Shown one piece after another: positions 1-5,294 of a DNA stretch of 5,294 nt. The number at the start of each line of letters is the position of its first letter. Position 1 is the first letter of the stretch. Under the pieces are notes generated by a model, which was not told where the DNA came from, ran no database searches, and saw only the letters and a list, made by a program, of their open reading frames with translations. The stretch spans positions 1-5,294 of the forward strand of contig JAITQP010000250.1 of the NCBI GenBank assembly GCA_031288885.1. The letters run 5' to 3'. This stretch comes from Prevotellaceae bacterium (GTDB lineage Bacteria; Bacteroidota; Bacteroidia; Bacteroidales; UBA932). The position numbers and the translations under genes are program-made.

Positions 1-34
1 TTTCCTATCTTACAACACTTTGGGGCTTTTATTT

Positions 35-74
35 AGGAGCGGACGATCAGCTTTTTTGGTCGTTCGCTCTTTTT
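35..74 (+). terminator. Intrinsic (rho-independent) terminator upstream of the susC-like gene
   Basis: Bases 37-48 pair with 58-69 as a continuous 12-bp stem with two G-T wobbles (42:64 and 47:59) and a 9-nt loop at 49-57. Bases 35-36 can add an A-T and a G-T pair with 70-71. The stem is followed directly by a run of five T (70-74). No T-run follows the stem in the minus direction, so the terminator points along the + strand. The simplest reading is that it ends the transcript of a gene left of the window. A short open frame from base 1 ends in TAG at 34-36, right where the stem begins, but about 11 codons cannot establish a gene. The alternative is an attenuator inside a long susC leader, if the susC promoter lies further left. 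Confidence 0.72.
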
Positions 75-89
75 GTTTGCGCGCTCTTG

Positions 90-151
90 GGCGTAGCACG
101 GCGCCTGCATGCCTGCGCGTACATACGTATATGTAAGGTATGCGCTACGCC
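90..151 (+). other. Three-tier nested hairpin in the susC leader (possible structured RNA or palindromic repeat)
   Basis: Three complementary arms nest inside each other. GGCGTAGC (90-97) pairs with GCTACGCC (144-151). GCATGCCT (107-114) pairs with AGGTATGC (136-143) with one G-T wobble. TACATA (120-125) pairs with TATGTA (130-135) across a 4-base loop. That gives 22 pairs in 62 bases. On the 3' side the three arms abut without gaps; the unpaired bases sit only on the 5' side, as bulges of 9 (98-106) and 5 (115-119). The element lies just after the terminator and about 125 bases before the likely start codon. It could be a structured 5' leader, a small RNA or a dispersed palindromic repeat. 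No known riboswitch class is recognised. The pairing is seen in the sequence; any function is inference. Confidence 0.45.
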
Positions 152-173
152 GCTCACATGCTTATCCTCACGT

Positions 174-225
174 GCGGCTACCCGCCGCTTTAACCCCGTA
201 GCAGGCGGCCGGAGAATGCTCCGGC
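174..225 (+). other. Two small GC-rich hairpins in the susC leader
   Basis: GCGGC (174-178) pairs with GCCGC (184-188) around a 5-base loop. GCCGGAG (208-214) pairs with CTCCGGC (219-225) around a 4-base loop. Neither is followed directly by a T-run, so they do not look like terminators. An alternative fold could pair 184-188 with the GCGGC at 205-209, so the two hairpins may not coexist with every other fold. They continue the structured GC-rich character of the leader and stop about 50 bases before the AUG, leaving the initiation region unstructured. Confidence 0.3.
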
Positions 226-233
226 GGTCGGGC

Positions 234-275
234 TATTTGTTTCCATTCTTTTTTACTTACTTAAACAGTTTTATT
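234..275 (+). promoter_or_regulatory. AT-rich translation-initiation region of the susC-like gene
   Basis: After the GC-rich leader the composition changes sharply to T- and A-rich sequence that runs up to the ATG at 276. There is no purine-rich Shine-Dalgarno motif. Bacteroidota typically start translation from unstructured AT-rich leaders rather than by strong Shine-Dalgarno pairing, so this switch supports the ATG at 276 over the other possible starts. A TATTTG at 234-239 loosely resembles the Bacteroidota -7 element (TAnnTTTG) but lacks the two-base spacer and a matching -33 TTTG, so no promoter is called. Confidence 0.4.
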
Positions 276-3200
276 ATGAGAGAAAAATTCCTCGATCAAA
301 GTCGAGCGGGGCTGGCTGTGTCCACCCCTGCTCCAACGGCTAACGGCAGGCAGGGGCGCATGAGGCGCTTGCTGCTGCCGTGGCTGCTCTGCGCCCTGCT
401 GCCGCTGTCGCTGGGCGCGCAAAACCTCAACGTTTCCGGCACGGTGCGCGACGACAAGAACGAACCGGTGGCGGGGGCAAGCGTGGTGGTAAAAGGCTCC
501 ACCGTGGGCGTCACCACCGACGCCGGCGGCGGGTACACCATCAGCGCGCCCGCCGACGCAACGCTGGTATTCTCCTTTCTTGGGTTGGGAACCTTCGAGG
601 AGGCCGTCAACGGGCGCGGGCGCGTGGACGTGACGCTCGCAGGCGACGCGGTGGGGCTGAGCGAAGTGGTGGTCACCGCCATGGGGCTTACCCGCGAAAA
701 GAAATCGCTGGGCTACGCCGTGCAGGAGCTCAAGGCGGACGAGCTGGACAAAGCCGCCAACACCAACTTGGTGACGGCTTTGCAGGGCAAAGTGTCCGGC
801 GTGGACATTGTGTCGTCGTCGGGTATGCCGGGGGCTTCGTCAAAGATAACCATTCGCGGCGCCCGCTCGCTGTCCCCCAACGGCGACAACACGCCGCTGT
901 ACGTGGTTGACGGTTTGCCGATTGCCTCCACGTCGGATATTTCAACCAGCAACTCAGTAACCGGCGCCGACTATGCCAACCGTTCGTTTGATATTGACCC
1001 GAACGATATTGAAAGCATCAATATATTAAAGGGGCAGGCAGCTTCGGCGCTGTACGGCATGCGCGCCTCCAACGGGGTAGTTGTTATTACCACCAAAAGC
1101 GGCAGGGGAACAGCCAAGGGCAAAGTGGCGGTAAATGTGTCGTCGAACGTGTCGTTTGACGTGGTTTCCACCCTGCCGGAATTTCAAACCACCTACGCGC
1201 AGGGCAGTATTGGCGGAAACGGTCCTGTCTATAGCCCGTCGGCGTCAACCAGCTGGGGACCAAAAATAGCAGACCTGCCCAACAGTTCTACCTATGGCGG
1301 AAATACGGATAATAGCTACACAAAAAAAGATGGGCTAAAGCAAGGCTACTACTACGTTCCTCAAAGAGCAGCCGCCGGATTAGACCCATGGGCGCAACCG
1401 CAAGCTTACGACAACGCCAAGGAGTTTTACGAAACCGGACTTACGTGGAACAACTCCGTAAACGTATCGAAAGGGATTGATGGGGGCTACTGGTCGCTCT
1501 CGCTGGGAAGCGCCAACACCACCGGTATTATCCCGTCAACCGGCTCCGACCGCTACAACACCAAGCTGGCGTCCGAGCTGCAGCTCTCAAAACACTGGTC
1601 GGCAGGGTTTAGCGGCAACTTCGTAAACTCTACCATAGCGAAGCAAAGCAGCGCGAACAACGGGCTGACCGCTACCATTTATGCAGCGCCCCCAAGCTAC
1701 GATTTTAAGGGAATACCCTCGCACATTGAGGGCGACCCCTACACGCAAAACACCTATCGCGGAACACCCGGCTTTGATGGCGCTTACTGGGCAGTGGAAA
1801 ATAACTCGTTTACCGAGGAAACACAACGCTTTTTCGGCAACGCCTTTATCAGCTACGCGCTTGATTTCGCTAACAACAGCAAGCTAAACGTGAAGTACCA
1901 GCTGGGTGTCGACGCCTACGCCACCAACTACGAAGATTTGTGGGGCTACGGTCACTCCAACGGAAAAGGCGAAGTGTATGATTACAGCGTTACCAATAAA
2001 GAGCTGAACTCGCTGCTCACCGCCACCTACCAGTGGAAAATCAGCGACGACTTGACGCTCGACCTGCTGTACGGCAACGAAATTATTGAAGCCAAGCGAA
2101 TATACGTAGAGGCGGATGGATATAGCTTCAACTTTTCGGGCTGGAACCATATCAACAACGCCTCCATATACCAAGCCTCCGAGCTAACCACCCGCGGTCG
2201 CACGTTCGGTAACTTTGGCAACGCGGCGCTGGCGTGGAAAAACCAGCTTTACCTCAACGCCACAGTGCGCAACGACCTTGTGTCGTCGATGCCCGCAGGC
2301 AGCCGCTTGTTCACCTATCCCTCCGTATCGCTCGGATGGGTATTCACCGAAGTTGATGCGCTGCAGAGCAACATCCTTACGTTTGGCAAGCTGCGCGTCT
2401 CGTATGCCGAAGTAGGACAGGCCGGCAGCTATACCTCTACTTACTACCGGACGCCTGCCTATGGCGGCGGCTTCTCATCAGGAACGCCCATTATATACCC
2501 CATACAGGGCGTAACTGCCTATACGCTCAGCACAACGGTGTATGACCCTAAGCTGAAACCGCAAAACACCCGTTCGTACGAAGTAGGCGCTGACCTCAGC
2601 TTCCTTAACGGGCTGCTGTCGGCAAGCTACACTTTCTCGCGGCAAAACGTAAAAGACCAAATATTCAGCGTACCGCTGGCCGGCTCCACCGGCGCAGGCT
2701 CTCTGGTTACCAACGGCGGCGCCGTACATACCAACACCCACGAGGTGACGCTGGGCGCAAAGCCGTTCACCTCAAAGAACTTCAGCTGGGACGTTGCTTT
2801 CAACTTTACAAAAATCGACAACTACGTAGATGAGCTTGCAGAGGGTGTAGAAAGCATTTTCTTAGGCGGTTTTACTGAGCCGCAGGTACGCGCCGGCATT
2901 GGCGACAAATTCCCCGTAATTTACGGCGTGGGCTATTTGCGTAACGACAAGGGGGAAATTGTGGTGGACGAAGACGGGTTGCCGCAAGGCGGCGAAGAGC
3001 AGGTGCTGGGCGCCGTGTCGCCCGACTTCCGGCTGGGCTTTGTCACCAACTTTGAGGTGTACAAGGTGCGCCTCTCGGCGGTGTTCGACTGGAAACAGGG
3101 CGGCGTGATTTACTCCGCAACCCCGGGAATGCTTGATTATTATGGCGTATCGCAACGGAGCGCCGACTTCCGCGAAAAGGAAAGCTTTCTCTTTGAAGAG

Positions 3201-3536
3201 CCTGCCGTAAAGGAAGACGGCACGCCCAACGACATCCTCATCAGCGGCGCCGACGCATACTACTACTTCAGCGCCCTAAGCAACGTTTCGGAAGCCTACG
3301 TGGCAGAAAACTCCTTTATAAAGCTGCGGGAGCTGTCGCTCAGCTACCCCGTGCTGAGCAGGAGCAACCTTGGCGTTACGCTCAGCGCCTTTGCGCGGAA
3401 CGTTCTTCTCTGGTCAACCATTAAGGGAGTAGACCCAGAGGCAACGCAGGGTAACAACAACATGGCCGGCTCCTTTGAGCGCTTTTCGCTGCCGGGCACC
3501 ACGAGCTATGGTTTTGGTATTAACATTAAATTCTAA
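276..3536 (+). CDS. SusC/RagA-family TonB-linked outer-membrane transporter
   Basis: This is a large TonB-dependent porin that would import a ligand captured by its SusD partner, driven by TonB/ExbBD. From the ATG at 276 it is 1086 aa, a usual SusC length. Residues 1-28 are a polar N-terminal stretch. Residues 29-48 form a signal peptide (MRRLLLPWLLC core, probable cleavage after Ala48 in LGAQ). A carboxypeptidase-regulatory-like beta-sandwich follows at about 51-123 (VSGTVRDDKNEPVAGASV). SEVVVTAMG (129-137) is the usual TonB-box-like signature. The plug covers about 140-278, with the hallmarks LQGKVSGVD, ITIRGARS, PLYVVDGLPI, DPNDIESINILKG and GVVVITTKSG. The rest is a long beta-barrel rich in aromatic strands, ending in terminal Phe (YGFGINIKF) as expected for barrel insertion. 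No STN domain is present, so signalling through an anti-sigma factor is not suggested. The frame stays open to the left edge and could use TTG at 87, but that extension would bury the signal peptide; ATG 360 is a second possible start. The family is certain; the substrate is unknown. Confidence 0.95.
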   Translation: MREKFLDQSRAGLAVSTPAPTANGRQGRMRRLLLPWLLCALLPLSLGAQNLNVSGTVRDDKNEPVAGASVVVKGSTVGVTTDAGGGYTISAPADATLVFSFLGLGTFEEAVNGRGRVDVTLAGDAVGLSEVVVTAMGLTREKKSLGYAVQELKADELDKAANTNLVTALQGKVSGVDIVSSSGMPGASSKITIRGARSLSPNGDNTPLYVVDGLPIASTSDISTSNSVTGADYANRSFDIDPNDIESINILKGQAASALYGMRASNGVVVITTKSGRGTAKGKVAVNVSSNVSFDVVSTLPEFQTTYAQGSIGGNGPVYSPSASTSWGPKIADLPNSSTYGGNTDNSYTKKDGLKQGYYYVPQRAAAGLDPWAQPQAYDNAKEFYETGLTWNNSVNVSKGIDGGYWSLSLGSANTTGIIPSTGSDRYNTKLASELQLSKHWSAGFSGNFVNSTIAKQSSANNGLTATIYAAPPSYDFKGIPSHIEGDPYTQNTYRGTPGFDGAYWAVENNSFTEETQRFFGNAFISYALDFANNSKLNVKYQLGVDAYATNYEDLWGYGHSNGKGEVYDYSVTNKELNSLLTATYQWKISDDLTLDLLYGNEIIEAKRIYVEADGYSFNFSGWNHINNASIYQASELTTRGRTFGNFGNAALAWKNQLYLNATVRNDLVSSMPAGSRLFTYPSVSLGWVFTEVDALQSNILTFGKLRVSYAEVGQAGSYTSTYYRTPAYGGGFSSGTPIIYPIQGVTAYTLSTTVYDPKLKPQNTRSYEVGADLSFLNGLLSASYTFSRQNVKDQIFSVPLAGSTGAGSLVTNGGAVHTNTHEVTLGAKPFTSKNFSWDVAFNFTKIDNYVDELAEGVESIFLGGFTEPQVRAGIGDKFPVIYGVGYLRNDKGEIVVDEDGLPQGGEEQVLGAVSPDFRLGFVTNFEVYKVRLSAVFDWKQGGVIYSATPGMLDYYGVSQRSADFREKESFLFEEPAVKEDGTPNDILISGADAYYYFSALSNVSEAYVAENSFIKLRELSLSYPVLSRSNLGVTLSAFARNVLLWSTIKGVDPEATQGNNNMAGSFERFSLPGTTSYGFGINIKF

Positions 3537-3542
3537 AGCATT

Positions 3543-5165
3543 ATGAAAAGAATATTTTTACACATAAAAACAGCACTGGGAATAGCATTCCTGTGGAGCG
3601 TTGCCCTGTCCTGCACCGACGAGATACTGGACGAGGTCAACAAGGACAACAGCCACCCCCAAAGCGTGGACGCAAAGTACATCCTTGCCGACGTGATTAC
3701 GTCCACCGCTTTCTCGAACAGGGGTGGCGACCTGAACACCTACCTCGCTACCTATGTGGAGCATGAAACAGGTATAGATAATCAGCTGTGGCGCGCCGAA
3801 ACGCGGTCGGGCGAACCTACCGTGGCCTCTACGTTCAACAACAACTGGTCGAACCTTTACACGACCCTGAAAGACGCCCGCATTGCTCTTGCCCAGTGCA
3901 GCGCAGGCGGCATTCAGGAGGGTAACGACGTCACCAAGGGCATTGCTGAGGTGCTGGCGGCCTACAACTCGGCGCTCATCACCGACTTTTTTGGCGATGT
4001 GCCGTGGAGCGAAGCCGCGCTGATAGACGAAACCGGAAGCCCCCTGAACATGACGCCCAAAATCGACAAGCAGGAGGACATCTACAAGGGAATTTTCGCC
4101 CTGCTGGACGCCGCCATTGCCGATTTGCAGAAAGCGGACATCAAGACCATAGGCAGCTACGACCTGCTATATGGCGGCGATGCGGACAAGTGGATAAAAT
4201 TTGCCTACGGCCTAAAAGCCCGCTACACCATGCGCCTGCTTAAAACAGTGGCAGAGGCAAACAGACCGGCGGAGTATGATAAGGTGCTGGAGTACATTGC
4301 TAAATCCTTTACTTCGGCGGACGAACAGGCGGCTTTTGCCATTTATGACGCCAATAACCTTAATCCTTTGTTCGACTTTCAGTGGAGCCGCGACGGGCTC
4401 GCCGCCAGCCAAAGCTTAGCCGAAAAGCTGATAGCGCGCAACGACCCCCGCCTGCGCAGGGTATTTGTTGATGCGGGCTGGGTACAGGTTAGCGACACGG
4501 CTACTACGGTGGTACAGGATGACGGTACGGTTGAAGAGAAGGAAGTGGGTATATATTTCCCTGCCCCCAACGGTGACCCGAGACAGGAAAAATACGTCTA
4601 TAATACATCAACTTTTGTGTACTCGCAAACGGCGCCCACCCTGCTGCTGAGCTACCACGAGCTGCTTTTCCTGAAAGCCGAAGCGCTGGAGCGCAAAAGC
4701 GATGCAAGCGCAAAAGATGTATTGAAAGCGGCGGTAATAGCCGGTATTGCTAACACCGAAGTAAACGTTGCTGCCGCATTCTCTGCGCCGACAGTACTTG
4801 GCTACGGCGGGCTGGAGGAAACCACCGACGCCATTGACGAAGACGAAGCCGCCAATTACTTCGACACCGAAGTAGCGCCATTATATGACGCCAATCCGTT
4901 GCAAGAAATCATGGTGCAGAAGTACTTAGCGTTCTTCGGCGCGTCGGGTGAGTCGCCGGAAGCCTACAACGACATTCGCCGCCTGAAAGCACTGGGTGAA
5001 AATCATATTGAGCTTAAAAACTCTAAGAATGCTGACGGCAAGTTTCCGCTTCGCTGCCCCTACGGCAACGATGACACTACCACCAACCCCGCAGTGCAGG
5101 CGGCTTACGGCAACGGTCAGTATGTATATACCGAAAACGTATGGTGGGCAGGCGGCACACGTTAG
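3543..5165 (+). CDS. SusD/RagB-family surface lipoprotein (SusD-like_2 type)
   Basis: This is the substrate-capturing lid that pairs with the SusC-like barrel at the cell surface. The 540-aa product begins with a lipoprotein signal peptide: positive n-region (MKR), hydrophobic core 10-22 and a lipobox VALSC with Cys24. The acidic residues after it (TDE) fit surface-export signals of Bacteroidota lipoproteins. Family hallmarks, in order: the N-terminal helical segment with NWSNLYTTLKDA (101-112), DFFGDVPWSEA (148-158, the conserved FGD-PWSEA motif), the TPR-like helix around KWIKFAYGLKARYTMRLL (216-233), RNDPRLRRVF (299-308), SYHELLFLKAEA (370-381), NPLQEIMVQKYLAFFG (451-466) followed by EAYNDIRR (473-480), and the C-terminal FPLRCPYG (501-508) and VWWAGGTR (533-540). 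Length and order are normal and the protein looks complete. It starts 6 bases after the susC stop with no Shine-Dalgarno motif, so co-transcription is expected. RagB-type relatives bind peptides and SusD types bind glycans; the sequence does not settle which applies here. Confidence 0.95.
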   Translation: MKRIFLHIKTALGIAFLWSVALSCTDEILDEVNKDNSHPQSVDAKYILADVITSTAFSNRGGDLNTYLATYVEHETGIDNQLWRAETRSGEPTVASTFNNNWSNLYTTLKDARIALAQCSAGGIQEGNDVTKGIAEVLAAYNSALITDFFGDVPWSEAALIDETGSPLNMTPKIDKQEDIYKGIFALLDAAIADLQKADIKTIGSYDLLYGGDADKWIKFAYGLKARYTMRLLKTVAEANRPAEYDKVLEYIAKSFTSADEQAAFAIYDANNLNPLFDFQWSRDGLAASQSLAEKLIARNDPRLRRVFVDAGWVQVSDTATTVVQDDGTVEEKEVGIYFPAPNGDPRQEKYVYNTSTFVYSQTAPTLLLSYHELLFLKAEALERKSDASAKDVLKAAVIAGIANTEVNVAAAFSAPTVLGYGGLEETTDAIDEDEAANYFDTEVAPLYDANPLQEIMVQKYLAFFGASGESPEAYNDIRRLKALGENHIELKNSKNADGKFPLRCPYGNDDTTTNPAVQAAYGNGQYVYTENVWWAGGTR

Positions 5166-5294
5166 ATAGCTGAAAAGCAAGCCAACGTTTACGATGCAAA
5201 TATCCGCAAGCGGCTTCGTGGCGTAGCTCGGCACTTTTGCATCTCCCAAAAACAGCACGTCCCCGATGCGCAGGTTAACGCCTGACGCGTCGGG
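4926..5294 (-). CDS. Possible partial reading frame entering from the right edge (unrecognised, doubtful)
   Basis: On the minus strand a frame is open from the right edge to a stop at 4926, about 122 codons. The first 43 codons, outside the susD-like gene, read like protein (GVNLRIGDVLFLGDAKVPSY, then KPLADICIVNVG). If real it would be the C-terminal part of a convergent gene, but it would overlap the end of the susD-like gene by 240 bases. In that overlap it is Cys/Val-rich and looks like an antisense shadow. Possible explanations are a chance frame, a decayed gene end, or a real overlap. No family is recognised and no function is proposed. Confidence 0.17.
   Translation of the reverse strand, partial: PDASGVNLRIGDVLFLGDAKVPSYATKPLADICIVNVGLLFSYLTCAACPPYVFGIYILTVAVSRLHCGVGGSVIVAVGAAKRKLAVSILRVFKLNMIFTQCFQAANVVVGFRRLTRRAEER
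5193..5243. repeat. 8-bp inverted repeat downstream of the susD-like gene
   Basis: GATGCAAA (5193-5200) and TTTGCATC (5236-5243) are exact reverse complements separated by 35 bases. The spacer holds a tiny CCG/CGG hairpin (CCGCAAGCGG, 5204-5213). No T-run follows on either strand, so this is not an intrinsic terminator as seen. It may be a chance repeat, particularly if the minus-strand frame across it is coding. Confidence 0.25.

Noticed and set aside
1..36. C-terminal tail of an upstream gene ending in TAG at 34-36
   Set aside because: Only about 11 codons are visible and the other frames are also open here. The adjacent terminator makes it possible, but the sequence is too short to support a call.
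234..239. TATTTG as a Bacteroidota -7 promoter element
   Set aside because: The consensus TAnnTTTG needs a two-base spacer and a TTTG about 20 bases upstream. The corresponding upstream bases are GC-rich and do not match.
87..275. N-terminal extension of the susC-like protein from a TTG at 87
   Set aside because: It would place 63 Arg/Cys-rich residues without family resemblance before the protein, bury the signal peptide and run through the palindromic leader. The ATG at 276 is far more plausible.
380..910. 176-codon + strand frame overlapping the susC-like gene
   Set aside because: It is an Arg-rich shadow of a GC-rich coding region. The main frame there carries clear regulatory-like and plug-domain motifs.
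1322..1328. Run of seven A in the susC-like gene forming an in-frame A AAA AAA slippery heptamer
   Set aside because: The frame continues with full family similarity on both sides and no overlapping product is indicated. No stimulatory structure was identified, so programmed slippage is not supported.
296..3155. Several minus-strand frames of 60-130 codons inside the susC-like gene
   Set aside because: All lie antisense to strongly supported coding sequence, have low-complexity composition typical of antisense frames and show no recognisable motifs.
5281..5294. Near-palindrome CCTGACGCGTCGGG at the right edge
   Set aside because: It is a short GC-rich self-complementary stretch with one mismatch, cut off by the window end. 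Chance is sufficient and its context cannot be seen.

Overview
The window carries one complete SusC/SusD-type outer-membrane uptake pair on the + strand, a layout characteristic of the phylum Bacteroidota. The evidence for the phylum is a TonB-dependent porin with a fused carboxypeptidase-regulatory-like domain, a SusD/RagB-type lipoprotein 6 bases downstream, and translation starts without recognisable Shine-Dalgarno sequences in AT-rich contexts. The coding sequence is fairly GC-rich with many G/C third positions. This suggests a moderately GC-rich member of Bacteroidota, but I cannot name the genus.

Layout. Positions 1-34 are too short to assign, though a short open frame ends in TAG at 34-36. 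Positions 35-74 form a convincing intrinsic terminator on the + strand, probably ending the transcript of a gene left of the window. Positions 75-275 hold no convincing gene. They contain a GC-rich segment that can fold into a three-tier nested hairpin (90-151) and two small hairpins (174-188, 208-225), then an AT-rich stretch leading to the likely susC start at 276. The susC-like gene runs 276-3536 (1086 aa) and the susD-like gene 3543-5165 (540 aa). The last 129 bases hold no firm gene. They contain an imperfect copy of a short motif from the leader, an inverted repeat, and a protein-like minus-strand reading frame entering from the right edge.

Function. The two genes should form one transcription unit. 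The SusD-like lipoprotein would act as a surface lid on the SusC-like barrel, capturing a ligand that the barrel imports using TonB/ExbBD energy. No glycoside hydrolase, peptidase, sulfatase, sigma/anti-sigma pair or hybrid two-component regulator lies in the window, so the substrate cannot be named. I see no clearly new multi-gene system. The least ordinary part is the structured leader between the terminator and susC.
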